Shown: positions 25,384 through 34,230, counted from the stretch's first letter. The stretch: 38,945 bases of DNA from Neoluteolibacter marinus (GCF_014904755.1 NZ_JACZFQ010000131.1:1-38945), one strand, 5' to 3'. The notes: generated from the sequence alone by a model not told the origin. A program made the numbers and translations.

Positions 25384-26199
25384 ATGAACACTTCATTGTC
25401 CGCTCTCCCCGCCGTTTTGCCGCCCGCCGCGACGTGCCTGCTGCTCGCCCTGGCCGGCACCAGCCCGCTCCACGCCGCCGACGCGGACCTCGCCAAGCAA
25501 CTCTCGAATCCGGTTGCCAGCCTCATCAGCGTTCCGGTCCAGAGCAACCTCGACTTCGGCCTCGGCCCGGGTGGGGGCACCAAGTGGACCACCAACATCC
25601 AGCCGGTCATCCCCTTCGACCTCAACGAGGACTGGAACGTCATTTCCCGCACCATCCTGCCCGTCGTCGACCAGCAGGGCATCGCCTTTGGCGGGGCCAC
25701 CGACGCCTTCGGCCTTGGCGATATCCTCCAGAGCCTGTTCTTCTCACCGAAGGATCCCGAGCCATTCATCTGGGGCATCGGCCCGGCCTTCCTGTTCCCG
25801 ACAGCCACCGACTCGCTGCTGGGGGGAAACAAATGGGCCGCCGGCCCCACCGCCGTGGTGCTCAAACAACAGGGCGGCTGGACCTACGGCGCCCTCGCCA
25901 ACCACCTCTGGGACTTCGCCGGCAGCGGCGACAAGAGCGTCAACGCCACCTTTGTCCAACCCTTCGTGTCCTACACCACCGCCAAGGCCACCAGCTTCAC
26001 CTTGAACCTGGAAACGACCTACAACTGGCAAACCTCCGACTGGAACGTTCCCGCCAACTTCCTGGTGTCCCAGCTCCTCAAGATCGGGGACCAGCCGATC
26101 CAGGTCTTCGCCGGTGCCCGCTACTACCTGGAGACCCCGGACGGCGGTCCCGAATGGGGCCTCCGCTTCGGCTTCACCTTCCTCTTCCCGACAGGCTGA
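25384..26199 (+). CDS. Outer-membrane transporter-like protein
   Basis: 271 residues; signal peptide ending SPLHAAD (about residue 31). The body matches the group often annotated as transporter or, wrongly, neuromedin U: LAKQLSNPVASLISVPVQSNLDFGLG, IQPVIPFDLNEDWNVISRTILPV, FGLGDILQSLFFSP, WGIGPAFLFPTATDSLLGGNKWAAGPTAVVL and the C-terminal strand GPEWGLRFGFTFLFP. It is a likely beta-barrel in the outer membrane; substrate unknown. The MscS-type gene follows after 80 bases in the same direction. Confidence 0.75.
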   Translation: MNTSLSALPAVLPPAATCLLLALAGTSPLHAADADLAKQLSNPVASLISVPVQSNLDFGLGPGGGTKWTTNIQPVIPFDLNEDWNVISRTILPVVDQQGIAFGGATDAFGLGDILQSLFFSPKDPEPFIWGIGPAFLFPTATDSLLGGNKWAAGPTAVVLKQQGGWTYGALANHLWDFAGSGDKSVNATFVQPFVSYTTAKATSFTLNLETTYNWQTSDWNVPANFLVSQLLKIGDQPIQVFAGARYYLETPDGGPEWGLRFGFTFLFPTG

Positions 26200-26279
26200 T
26201 CTCCCGCGGCACCCGCTCTATCAGATCCGATCGTCCGGCCGGCTTGACTTCCGCCACCGGGCGGCAGCATAGAAGTAGC

Positions 26280-27851
26280 GTGATTCCCCGGATTCTCGCC
26301 CTTCTCCTGCTCGGCCTCTGGCTGGCACCGCTGCACGCCCAGGACGAAGCGAAGGAAGCGACGGACGAACCCGCGGCACTGGTCGTCTGGCAACGCGAGA
26401 TCATCGTCTTCCGCGCCTCCATCGCCAACCTTACGCCCACCATCCGCCGCGACATGACGCTCCAGCGGATGGTGGACCTGCCGGACTTCTCGCTCTACCA
26501 ACCGGTCACGCGCCAGGACGTCGCCCTCGCCGACCTCCGGGGCGTGGCCTTCTCGGTTGCCGGCCGATCGCTCTTCACCCTGGTGGAAGGTGACCTCGAC
26601 CCGACCTCCGGCCAATCGCTCGACGAAAGCGCCACCGAGATCCTGGGCCGGCTCGAGGAGTTGCGGCGCGCCAAGCTGGAACAGCGCAACTGGACGGTCA
26701 TCCTCCGCGGCGCCGGCATCGCCCTGGCCGCCACCCTGATCTTCGCCGCCATCCTCTGGGGCCTCTCCCGGCTCAATCACCAGATCCGCCGTTTCTTCAT
26801 CCGCCGCACCGCCAAGCTCCGCCAGCTCAAGCAGCGCGACCTCGATCTCCGCCCTGCCTTCCTCCAGACCTCGCGCCGCTTCACCTCGCTGGTGATCGCC
26901 GTCGTCGGCATGATCGCCGCCTATGTCTGGCTCACGGTGGTCCTCGCCCAGTTCCCCTACACCGCCCCGTGGGCGGGCGTCCTCGGCGAGCAGGTGGCGC
27001 TGCTCGCGAACACGCTTCTCAACAGCATCTTCGCCGCGATCCCCAATCTCCTGATCGTCACCGTCATCTTCTTCGTCACCCGCGGCACCGCCCGCCTGGC
27101 CGACCAGATTCTCCGCAGCTTCGAAAGATCCGCCGACACCGACCAGTTCTTTGCCAGGGACACCGCCCGCGCCACCCGCCGCATCGCCACCGTGCTGATC
27201 TGGATCGTCGGCCTGGTCGTCGCCTACCCCTACATCCCCGGTTCCGACAGCGAGGCCTTCAAGGGCATCAGCGTGCTGGTCGGCCTGATGATCTCCCTCG
27301 GCTCCACCGGCCTGATCAACCAGGTCATGAGCGGCTTCGTCGTCCTCTACTCCGGAGCCGTGAGGACCGGGGAATATGCCCGCGTCGGCGACGTCGAGGG
27401 CATCGTGACCGACATCGGGCTCCTTTCCACAAAGGTGCGGACACCGAAAGATGAGTTCGTCACCGTGCCGAACTCCGTCCTCATTTCGAAGGACACCGTC
27501 AACTACTCGCGCAATACCGACGAGCACCGGACCCGGCTCGCGACGTCGGTGACCATCGGCTACGATGCACCCTGGAAGCAGGTCCGCGACCTGCTCCTGC
27601 TCGCCGCGGACCGCACCCCCGGCATCCGCGACGTTCCGGAACCGAGGGTCGTCCAGACCGCGCTTTCCGATTTCTACGCGGAGTACGAACTGCGTTTCGT
27701 GCCGGCCGACATCACCCGCAAGGGTGCAGTCCTCTCCGACCTTCACGAACGCATCCAGGACGCCTTCCACGAGGCCGGTGTGCAGATCATGTCGCCGAAC
27801 TTCGTCGCCCAGCCGGACCAGCCGGTCCTGCCGCCGAAGGAAGCCACCTAG
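26280..27851 (+). CDS. MscS-family mechanosensitive channel (paralogue 1)
   Basis: 523 residues from a GTG start with a signal peptide (LALLLLGLWLAPLHAQ); the longer frame upstream is out-of-frame sequence of the previous gene. A periplasmic N-terminal domain (about 20-135) is followed by TM helices (IALAATLIFAAILWGL, LVIAVVGMIAAYVWLTVV, LLIVTVIFFV, IATVLIWIVGLVVAYPYIPG). The pore-lining MscS core is ISVLVGLMISLGSTGLINQVMSGFVVLYSG, then the beta domain (YARVGDVEGIVTDIGLLSTKVRTPKDEFVTVPNSVLIS) and the C-terminal alpha/beta domain ending AGVQIMSPNF. It releases solutes on osmotic downshock. It is a close paralogue of the gene at 28371. Confidence 0.93.
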   Translation: MIPRILALLLLGLWLAPLHAQDEAKEATDEPAALVVWQREIIVFRASIANLTPTIRRDMTLQRMVDLPDFSLYQPVTRQDVALADLRGVAFSVAGRSLFTLVEGDLDPTSGQSLDESATEILGRLEELRRAKLEQRNWTVILRGAGIALAATLIFAAILWGLSRLNHQIRRFFIRRTAKLRQLKQRDLDLRPAFLQTSRRFTSLVIAVVGMIAAYVWLTVVLAQFPYTAPWAGVLGEQVALLANTLLNSIFAAIPNLLIVTVIFFVTRGTARLADQILRSFERSADTDQFFARDTARATRRIATVLIWIVGLVVAYPYIPGSDSEAFKGISVLVGLMISLGSTGLINQVMSGFVVLYSGAVRTGEYARVGDVEGIVTDIGLLSTKVRTPKDEFVTVPNSVLISKDTVNYSRNTDEHRTRLATSVTIGYDAPWKQVRDLLLLAADRTPGIRDVPEPRVVQTALSDFYAEYELRFVPADITRKGAVLSDLHERIQDAFHEAGVQIMSPNFVAQPDQPVLPPKEAT

Positions 27852-27881
27852 CACTTCCCACGGCGCGGACCCGGCTGCCGT

Positions 27882-28037
27882 TCAGGTGTTCTTCTTCAGG
27901 AATGACACCAGCGCGACGATCAGGAAGACCACGAAGCAGATCTTCGCGATCGTTGCGGCAAGGCCCGAGAGGGTGCCGAAGCCGAGGACCGCCGCGATGA
28001 TGGCGATCACGAGGAAGACGATGGCATAGTGGAGCAT
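27882..28037 (-). CDS. DUF1328 small membrane protein
   Basis: 51 residues from the ATG at 28037; the longer frame upstream has no support. The pattern [49 protein letters not shown] gives two TM helices with a GFG...GLA turn, matching DUF1328 (YtjA-like) proteins. These are often stress-related, function unknown. It lies between two MscS paralogues in the opposite direction, 30 bases from the end of the first. Confidence 0.9.
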   Translation of the reverse strand: MLHYAIVFLVIAIIAAVLGFGTLSGLAATIAKICFVVFLIVALVSFLKKNT

Positions 28038-28370
28038 GATGCGATTGGGGTCGTTGTTTATTGGGCCCGCGGTGGAACTGCCCGCCACGGCGGATCAGGA
28101 CGGACGGGATCAGGCCGCTCTCCGCCGTCAACCGGCGACTCAATCACTCTATTGCGTGTTATGGAATTAGAAACTCAGATCCCTGCTGAAAGAACTCCAA
28201 CTCCATCATGGAGATGACATTCCCCAAGTCCGGAAGTTCAACAGCATCTTTGCGCGCATCCCAAGCAGCTGAAGACGGTTCACGACGGGAAAAGACTCCC
28301 GAATGGGTTTGCACTCGCACGCCGGGGAGGTTGCGATGCTTGCGGTGGGAAGGCCCCGCCTCTCGTCCCT
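28038..28370. promoter_or_regulatory. Divergent gap with AT-rich core
   Basis: 330 bases between the DUF1328 gene (minus) and the second MscS gene (plus). GC drops around 28135-28220 (TTGCGTGTTATGGAATTAGAAAC), a likely promoter zone. No gene or RNA is recognised. Confidence 0.4.
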
Positions 28371-30059
28371 ATGAATCCAACCTCCTTCGTCACCCGCCTC
28401 TGTGTGCTGTTGCTCCTCTTCACCCTGCCGGCACCGGGAGCCGATCCGCCCAAGGCAAAAGGGGTGCTCGGCGACGCCTCAAGCATCGCCGAGGAGAAGC
28501 CCGCTGAAGAGCCCGCCCCGGCTGCTGCGCCAGAGCCCAGCGAGCTGGTGTGGTGGAACCGTGAGATCGCGACCTTCCGCTCCCCGGTCGCCAAACTCAC
28601 TCCGGAGGTGCGTGCGGCCGATGCGCTGAAACGCATCGAGGAGGCGTCGGACCAACTCGTCGAATCCGGTGTCACCACCGAAGAAGCCGAGATCGACGGG
28701 GAAACCGCGATCCGCTTCCTCGTCGGGGAAACCTATCTCTTTTCCCTGCTCCAGTCCGACCTCGACGAACTGTCAGGCGAAACCCTCGACAGCGTCCGCA
28801 CCACGACCCTTGCCCATCTCGAGGAAGTCCGGCAGGCCCGCATTGAGCAGGGCTCCGCCCAGGCCATCGCCTCGGGCGTCACCTCGGCGCTCGTCGCCAC
28901 CGCCATCTTCATCGCCGCGCTGGTATTGCTGCGGATGATCACCCGGGTCGGCGCCCGCGCCGTCGAGCGCCGGGTCCGCTCGTGGAAGCGCCTCCATCTG
29001 GCCCGCGCCGACCTCCGCCCCCACGTCGCGACACTGGCGGAGCAACTGGTGAAGATCTCCGCCCTGTCCTTCGGCTTCTACCTGCTGTGCGTCTGGGGCG
29101 CTTTCGTCTTCAACCAGTTTCCGCTGACCGAACCGCTGGGCTCCGCCTTCACCGAGCGGCTCCGCAATTTCGGCTTCGGGCTGCTGAGGAGCGCCGCGGG
29201 GGCCATCCCCGGACTTTTCACCGCCGGCTTCATCCTGCTCATCGCCCGCTGGCTCGCGCGCATGGTCGACCGCGTCATCCGCAGCATGGGCGACGATTCC
29301 GACCAAGGCTTGATGGCCACCGACACCGCCAAGGCCACCCGCCGCATCGCGATCGCCGTCATCTGGATCTTCGCTCTTGTCCTCGCCTACCCCTATTTGC
29401 CCGGCTCGGGCAGCGACGCGTTCAAGGGCATCAGCGTGCTGATCGGTCTGATGATTTCCCTCGGTTCCTCCGGACTGATCAACCAGGTGATGAGCGGCTT
29501 CGTCCTGCTCTACTCGGGTTCCGTGCGCACCGGCGAGTACGTCCGCCTCGGGGAGATCGAGGGAACCATCACCGAAATGGGCATCCTTGCCGTGAAGATC
29601 CTCACCCCGCAGCGCGAGTATTTGACCATTCCCAACGCGGTGATGGTCAGCAACCCGTCCACCAACTTCAGCCGCCTGCAGGAAGAAACCGGAGTACCCG
29701 TCATCACCGTCGTGACCATCGGCTACGATGCGCCCTGGCGACAGGTGCACCGGCTTCTCACCAGCGCCGCGGCCGACTCCGAGGGCATCCTCGACAAGCC
29801 GGAGCCCTACGTGATCCAGAAAGCGCTCTCCGATTGGTATGCCGAATACACCCTCACCTGCTACACCGGGAATGCCGCCCGCCGCGGGGCCGTGCTGTCC
29901 GCCTTGAACGGCCGCGTCCAAGACGCTTTCAATGAGGCCGGCATCCAGATCATGTCACCCCACTACAAGGACGACCCGCCCCAGCCCCTTGTCATTCCGA
30001 AGGATCGCTGGTTTCCACAAGATGGGGGCGACAGCACCAAAACTACCGGTTCACCCTGA
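28371..30059 (+). CDS. MscS-family mechanosensitive channel (paralogue 2)
   Basis: 562 residues, with a signal peptide (VTRLCVLLLLFTLPAPGA) and a longer Ala/Pro/Glu-rich periplasmic linker (about 30-55). It has the same domain order as the gene at 26280: periplasmic domain, TM helices, the pore core ISVLIGLMISLGSSGLINQVMSGFVLLYSG, then YVRLGEIEGTITEMGILAVKILTPQREYLTIPNAVMVS, and a C-terminus ending EAGIQIMSPHY. The two are alike along most of their length, so a tandem duplication with the DUF1328 gene between them is likely. An extra C-terminal tail (DDPPQPLVIPKDRWFPQDGG) is longer than in paralogue 1. Confidence 0.93.
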   Translation: MNPTSFVTRLCVLLLLFTLPAPGADPPKAKGVLGDASSIAEEKPAEEPAPAAAPEPSELVWWNREIATFRSPVAKLTPEVRAADALKRIEEASDQLVESGVTTEEAEIDGETAIRFLVGETYLFSLLQSDLDELSGETLDSVRTTTLAHLEEVRQARIEQGSAQAIASGVTSALVATAIFIAALVLLRMITRVGARAVERRVRSWKRLHLARADLRPHVATLAEQLVKISALSFGFYLLCVWGAFVFNQFPLTEPLGSAFTERLRNFGFGLLRSAAGAIPGLFTAGFILLIARWLARMVDRVIRSMGDDSDQGLMATDTAKATRRIAIAVIWIFALVLAYPYLPGSGSDAFKGISVLIGLMISLGSSGLINQVMSGFVLLYSGSVRTGEYVRLGEIEGTITEMGILAVKILTPQREYLTIPNAVMVSNPSTNFSRLQEETGVPVITVVTIGYDAPWRQVHRLLTSAAADSEGILDKPEPYVIQKALSDWYAEYTLTCYTGNAARRGAVLSALNGRVQDAFNEAGIQIMSPHYKDDPPQPLVIPKDRWFPQDGGDSTKTTGSP

Positions 30060-30170
30060 GCCGGCAGGCTCCCCTTGACCGTTCCCTGCCCCGGCCGAGC
30101 TTGTGGGGTAGCGCCGGGATTCGCGACGTCCATCCGGACAGCCCGCGGTCCGCAACCGTCCACTCACATC

Positions 30171-30542
30171 ATGATCAAGGAACTTCCATCTCAATCCACC
30201 TCCGCCATCGGCTTCGAACTCAGTGGCCGCCTCCACGATGACGACTACACCCAGTTCGTCCCCCAGGTCGACGCCGCCATCGCCCGCGGGTCCGATCGCC
30301 TGCTCGCCTGGTTCCACAACTTCGAAGGCTGGGACCTGCACGCCCTGTGGGACGACGCCATGTTCGGCGTCCAGCACGCCACCAGCCTCAAGCGCATCGC
30401 CCTCGTCGGGGAGAAGAAGTGGGAAGGGTGGATGGCCAAGGCCTGCAAGCCCTTCACCAAAGCCGACGTCCGCTACTTCGACGCCGCCGAGATCGACGCC
30501 GCCTGGCGCTGGCTCGACGAGCCCGGGGACTCCGTCAATTGA
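30171..30542 (+). CDS. SpoIIAA-like / STAS-SEC14 domain protein
   Basis: 123 residues from the ATG at 30171. Strand-helix pattern with IGFELSGRLHDDDYTQFVPQVDAAIAR, LLAWFHNFEGWDLHALWDDAMFG, KRIALVGEKKWEGWMAKACKPFTKADVRYFDAAEIDAAWRWL. This matches the SpoIIAA-like family (PF11964), small cytoplasmic or membrane-associated proteins of unknown role. The longer frame to 30075 has no support. It lies 111 bases after the second MscS gene and converges with the sulfatase gene (14 bases between). Confidence 0.85.
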   Translation: MIKELPSQSTSAIGFELSGRLHDDDYTQFVPQVDAAIARGSDRLLAWFHNFEGWDLHALWDDAMFGVQHATSLKRIALVGEKKWEGWMAKACKPFTKADVRYFDAAEIDAAWRWLDEPGDSVN

Positions 30543-30556
30543 ACCGCGGCAGCCGG

Positions 30557-32110
30557 CTATTTCACCGCCTCGATCAGCGGCGTCAGGTCCGGCTTCACCG
30601 GTCCGCCGGTCGCATCATCGATCGGGTACTGTGCGCCCTCTTCGTCCAGGCGGGCGATCATCCGCCGCGCCAGCTCCAGTGCCAGCTCCGGCTTCTCACC
30701 GGCCAAGTCCTTGGTCTCGCCGATATTGGCGGCGACATGGAACAGCTGCCAACGCCGCTCGAGGTACTGGTAGATCAGCTTCCAATCCCCGTCGACCCAG
30801 GTCGTGAAAAGCTCGTTGTTGTGGCGGCCATGCGGAAAGTGAACGAGGAACCGCTCTGCACGCCCCGCGCCGGCATCCCCCCGCAAATTCGCCGCGATGT
30901 CATGGCCGTCGATCACCGCGCCCGGCGGCACTTTCCCTCCGGCCAACGGAACCAGGGTCGGCAGGAAATCCGGTGGGATCACCAGACGGTCATCGGTGCT
31001 GCCGGCTGCGATCGGGAATGACCGCTGCAGCGGGTTCGCGGCATCCGGCTTCGCCCAGGCGACGATCATCGGCACCCGGCTGCCCCCGTCGAAGCGCGTT
31101 CCCTTCTTGCCGTTCAGGGGCAGGTTCAGCGGCCCGTCGCTGCCGTTGTCCGAATAGAAGACCACCAGGGTGTCGCCGGCCACCCCGAGCTCATCCAGCT
31201 TGTCCAACAGGTCGCCGAGCGACTTGTCCATGCCCTCGACCATCGTCGCGAAGGCCAGCTCCTTGCCCATCAAGCCGGGATAGTTCCCGCTGAACCGAGC
31301 ATCCGCCTCGAAGGGCGCGTGGACCGCATAGTGGGCCATGTAGGCGAAGAACGGCACGCCTTCCTTCACGGTCTCGTCGAGCGTTGCCGCCAGTTCGCGG
31401 GTCAACGCTTCCGTCAGGAAAATGTCGCGGCCGTGATACTTCTCCAGGCCGGGGATATCCCAACGCTTGCCACCGCCCCGCCACTCCGCACTGAAGTTTT
31501 TGGTCCCCCAATAGGATCCCGGTCCGCCGATCCCACAGCCGGCGATGTTGACGTCGAAGCCGATGTTCTTGGGATCACCCGCCGGTCCGTCGTCCGGACC
31601 GAAGTGCGCCTTGCCGCAGTGAATCGTCCGGTAACCCGCCTGCCCCAACAGACGCGGCAGCGTCGGCAATGCGGGATCGAGCCCCTCGATCCGCCACTTC
31701 GGCCCGGAGATCCCCTGCTTATGGATCTCCCCGGTGTCGCCCGCGCTCCTCGGGTCGGTCCAGGTCGTGATGTGAAGCCGCGTCGCCTCCCGCCCCGACA
31801 TCAACGAGGCACGCGTCGGCGTGCAGACCGAATACGCCCGTGCCTGCGTGAACAGCCGGCCTTGCGCCGCAAGGCGTTCCATGTTCGGCGTCCGGTAGCG
31901 CCGGTTCAGCGGAGCCTCGATGACCTCGCCTTTGGAATCGCGGAGGAACCGGACCGAGGTGTCGGTGGTCCCCATGTCGTCGACCAGGAAGAACAGGATA
32001 TTCGGGCGTTGCCCGCCCTGTTCGGCCCTCGCTAGACCGGACAAGCAAGCGAGCACTCCCGCGACCATCAGCCCACAGGAGATCGAAAAACCGCAATACC
32101 ACGTCGTCAT
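30557..32110 (-). CDS. Secreted formylglycine-dependent sulfatase
   Basis: 517 residues. Signal peptide (about 1-29, ending SGLARA). The S1 sulfatase pattern is clear: metal-binding PNILFFLVDDMG (Asp44, Asp45); the modification site SVCTPTRASLMSGR, whose Cys96 becomes formylglycine (CxPxR); GKAHFG; VVFYSDNGSDG with a metal Asp-Asn pair; and KKGTRFDGGSRVPMIVAW. It removes sulfate esters in the periplasm or outside the cell, probably from a sulfated polysaccharide. It needs a formylglycine-generating enzyme encoded elsewhere. Such sulfatases are abundant in Verrucomicrobiota. Confidence 0.93.
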   Translation of the reverse strand: MTTWYCGFSISCGLMVAGVLACLSGLARAEQGGQRPNILFFLVDDMGTTDTSVRFLRDSKGEVIEAPLNRRYRTPNMERLAAQGRLFTQARAYSVCTPTRASLMSGREATRLHITTWTDPRSAGDTGEIHKQGISGPKWRIEGLDPALPTLPRLLGQAGYRTIHCGKAHFGPDDGPAGDPKNIGFDVNIAGCGIGGPGSYWGTKNFSAEWRGGGKRWDIPGLEKYHGRDIFLTEALTRELAATLDETVKEGVPFFAYMAHYAVHAPFEADARFSGNYPGLMGKELAFATMVEGMDKSLGDLLDKLDELGVAGDTLVVFYSDNGSDGPLNLPLNGKKGTRFDGGSRVPMIVAWAKPDAANPLQRSFPIAAGSTDDRLVIPPDFLPTLVPLAGGKVPPGAVIDGHDIAANLRGDAGAGRAERFLVHFPHGRHNNELFTTWVDGDWKLIYQYLERRWQLFHVAANIGETKDLAGEKPELALELARRMIARLDEEGAQYPIDDATGGPVKPDLTPLIEAVK

Positions 32111-32157
32111 GGCGCGGCTATACCGCCACCGTGATCACTTTTCATCACAAAAAGCGA

Positions 32158-32301
32158 CCTAGCAGACACTGAATACCAAATCAGCGAGGCTTCATCCGCC
32201 AAAGCACCCTTGCTTGGGATCACATGAAAATGCAGTTGGAAGACCTCCTTCCCCGCGGCTGAAGCGTTGTTCTGACGCACCTGGATCACTCCCCTAGCCC
32301 C
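32158..32301 (-). pseudogene. HIT-family protein fragment
   Basis: The minus-strand frame gives GVIQVRQNNASAAGKEVFQLHFHVIPSKGALADE, which matches the C-terminal part of HIT (histidine triad) nucleotide hydrolases around the HxHxHVIPR motif. The rest of the protein is missing upstream, and the triad is altered (QLHFHVIPS). It starts beside the stop of the lipoprotein gene at 32294. A decayed remnant is the simplest reading. Confidence 0.6.
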
Positions 32302-32719
32302 CACCGGAAAATTGACCACCTGCATCCGACCGCTTCTCACCATTGACCATGACGTCCTGATCCACCCCGATCTCGACTTCATCACCCCGCTGGAGCTTGC
32401 CATAGGAGCGGCTGTTCAAGCGGAAAACAATCTGGTCCGTATCCGCAACCGTTTCGAGCTCGATCCTCAGATGATCCCCCAAAAGGATCTCCGCCCGGCT
32501 GCTTGATTCCGGCGATCCGGAGAGCGCCGACGTAGTCTTTGCCCCGGTCGAGCCCGCGACCTTGAACTTGATCCCGAAGGCCTCCCCGTTCGCAACCCCG
32601 CTGTCGCCGTTCACCTCGAAAGGTCCCACGGTCGCAGCCGGAGGAGCAGCCTTTCTCTCGCAGCCCAATATCGGAAACAGCAGCACGCACAACGTGACGA
32701 ACAACGATCGACGGTTCAT
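32294..32719 (-). CDS. Small lipoprotein
   Basis: 141 residues with a lipoprotein signal (RRSLFVTLCVLLFPILGC, lipobox ILGC). The rest is hydrophilic and strand-rich (GEAFGIKFKVAGSTGAKTTSAL, then LGDHLRIELETVADTDQIVFRLNSRSYGKLQRGDEVEIGVDQDVMVNG). No named domain recognised. It is a probable outer-membrane lipoprotein of unknown role, between the HIT fragment and the IS110 remnant. Confidence 0.7.
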   Translation of the reverse strand: MNRRSLFVTLCVLLFPILGCERKAAPPAATVGPFEVNGDSGVANGEAFGIKFKVAGSTGAKTTSALSGSPESSSRAEILLGDHLRIELETVADTDQIVFRLNSRSYGKLQRGDEVEIGVDQDVMVNGEKRSDAGGQFSGGG

Positions 32720-33057
32720 GGAATGTGTTCGAATGCTTCAGGGAGTGCTGAATCGCGGAGGGGCATCGATCCGCCCTGAAGAGTCCCGGACCAATACCGC
32801 AAGTGGATGCTACCGACAGGAACCATGAAAGACAAGACAGCCGACGAGAGCCCTCCGAGCCGGACAAGCTCCGCCGGGCCTTCTTCCTGCCCGCCCTGAC
32901 TGCCCGGGTATCGCCGTCACGCGCAAACTGCTGCACCTCGTCGTCGGCATCCTCAAATCAGCACTGCCGAGCAACTCCAACGAGACCGGCTTCCACCCGG
33001 CCTGAAAACCACCACCAGGAACCTCACCTCCGCGTTGGCTCTCCGACACAGCATCTT
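32720..33057. other. Gap holding an IS110-type remnant
   Basis: About 340 bases between the lipoprotein gene and the last cassette. Apart from the transposase remnant at 32863-33005, which is listed separately, nothing is recognised. Confidence 0.5.
32863..33005 (+). pseudogene. IS110-family transposase C-terminal remnant
   Basis: The plus strand gives DKLRRAFFLPALTA, then after a frame change CPGIAVTRKLLHLVVGILKSALPSNSN and a stop. Both blocks belong to the C-terminal domain of IS110/IS116/IS902 transposases (LRRAFFxPALxA and RKLLHLVxGILKSGxPF). About 30-40 residues between them are missing, and the N-terminal DEDD domain is absent. IS110/IS1111 elements are known to insert in attC sites, which fits its place beside the array. 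Confidence 0.65.
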
Positions 33058-33064
33058 GTTAGCC
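33058..33064 (-). other. attC left core after the DMP19 cassette
   Basis: GGCTAAC followed by AAG overlaps the stop codon of the DMP19 gene. The right half of this attC is not recognisable; the IS110 remnant begins about 50 bases beyond it. Confidence 0.55.
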
Positions 33065-33604
33065 GGTGTCCTTTATATGTGTGAACTCGCTCCGATTGAC
33101 TCGCATCCAAGTGACCAGTGCGATGGCGACATCCTTCTGAATCGAGTCCAGTTGTCGAGTCTCCCGAACCAAGCTCACCTTGTCCTCGAGCATCGCGAGG
33201 CGCTCCCGATCATCGTCGTCGTTGAAGGGATGGGTTCCGTAATGGTCCTCAATTGCGGCCCTGCGGAGTAGCGTCTCGCGCGGCGGCCCCGGGTCACCGA
33301 AGAGCTTTTGTGACGCGGACACAAGAATCTCTGCCGCCGACTCGTACCCGATCCGCCTCAGATCGGCGATTGTGTCTGAAGCAAAATCCCCGCTGCTGTT
33401 CCAGAAATACTGATCCAATCCGCCGTTGTTGAGTTCGGAGGTCAACCACCAGAAGCGGACTGCCATCTGCCGCCCCACGTTCAGTTGGTCATATCCCTTC
33501 TTCCACTCTTTCTCCACGTCCTTGTCGAAGATGTAACGGAACTGCCCGAAGCCCTCTCTTAGGGATTCGACCTTTGCCCAGGTCGGAGTGAAAGGGATCT
33601 TCAT
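33059..33604 (-). CDS. DMP19 / DUF4375 family protein (cassette)
   Basis: 181 residues, soluble. The conserved block FWWLTSELNNGGLDQYFWNSSGDFASDTIADLRRIG (about residues 51-86) identifies DUF4375/DMP19. An acidic stretch FNDDDDRERL follows. The family includes proteins of unknown role, some reported as DNA mimics or found near toxin and immunity genes. The stop TAA is part of the attC core GGCTAAC. The start ATG is directly preceded by the attC of the next cassette. Confidence 0.85.
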   Translation of the reverse strand: MKIPFTPTWAKVESLREGFGQFRYIFDKDVEKEWKKGYDQLNVGRQMAVRFWWLTSELNNGGLDQYFWNSSGDFASDTIADLRRIGYESAAEILVSASQKLFGDPGPPRETLLRRAAIEDHYGTHPFNDDDDRERLAMLEDKVSLVRETRQLDSIQKDVAIALVTWMRVNRSEFTHIKDTG

Positions 33605-33611
33605 ATCTTCG

Positions 33612-33709
33612 ACCGAAGTTGAGACTGAGACATGACGGCAATTGGCACACCAAGCGACCTCGCCGCGACTGCGTCCGATGGTGGCGTTAGTTCCAGCAAC
33701 AGGTTAGCC
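33612..33709 (-). other. attC (after the hypothetical cassette gene at 33717)
   Basis: Left core GGCTAAC (33709-33703), about 85 variable bases, then GTCTCAACTTCGGT, in which the right core has C in place of the usual first G. Length ~98 bases. Confidence 0.6.
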
Positions 33710-33716
33710 CGCTTTT

Positions 33717-34073
33717 TCATATGGTCTGGAAGACAATGCTGAAATGATAGCCTCCGGCATCGCAGCCTAGGATGCTCACGAAATACTCGTCGATCCACTT
33801 CGCAAGAGGCGTAAGCTCAACACGCGCGAGCTCGAATGTCGCGAACTCTCCTGCCTCCCAATCGACGATTCTAGGTATCGCAACGCCCGACATGGCCTCA
33901 ATTCTGTGTGAGGGATCTTCAATGTGCGGATATGCGGCGTTAATGGTGTGGTCGACAAACTGCAGCCACTTATCGCTGTCGCCGTCGATCTCAAACGTCA
34001 CGCAGGTGTTGGGTGCACCGTCAATCGCCTCACGAATTGCAGGGCGAAGTTCGGCGATTCGATCAGCGCTCAT
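33717..34073 (-). CDS. Hypothetical cassette protein
   Basis: 118 residues, acidic and soluble: FEIDGDSDKWLQFVDHTINAAYPH, then VELTPLAKWIDEYFVSILGCDAGGYHFSIVFQTI. No family recognised. The two-part pattern (N-terminal strand and helix, C-terminal YHFSIVFQT strand) resembles small standalone cassette proteins. It is flanked by attC-like sites at 33612-33709 and near 34089. Confidence 0.7.
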   Translation of the reverse strand: MSADRIAELRPAIREAIDGAPNTCVTFEIDGDSDKWLQFVDHTINAAYPHIEDPSHRIEAMSGVAIPRIVDWEAGEFATFELARVELTPLAKWIDEYFVSILGCDAGGYHFSIVFQTI

Positions 34074-34088
34074 GGCAGTTCTGCTTCA

Positions 34089-34230
34089 GGTTCACGTTGA
34101 AGTCCTCTCGGTCCTGCCCGGGGGCGCCGCTTTGATTGCGGGTGAGGTTGGACTGGTAATGGCAGCTAGAGGTAGCGGCGGGTCAGGGGCTCGGCGCTCC
34201 GACTGGATCGACAGTGCGTCTCCTTCTCGA
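34089..34230 (-). other. attC (after the membrane-anchored cassette gene)
   Basis: The right end reads GGACTTCAACGTGAACC with core GTGAACC at 34095-34089. Inner arms GGAGCGCC and GGCGCC plus AGTCGG/CCGAGAGGACT pair across ~130 bases. The left core is not clear. Confidence 0.5.

Noticed and set aside
23489-25396. A 635-residue minus-strand frame
   Set aside because: Antisense of the lipoprotein hydrolase gene; no signal, motif or domain.
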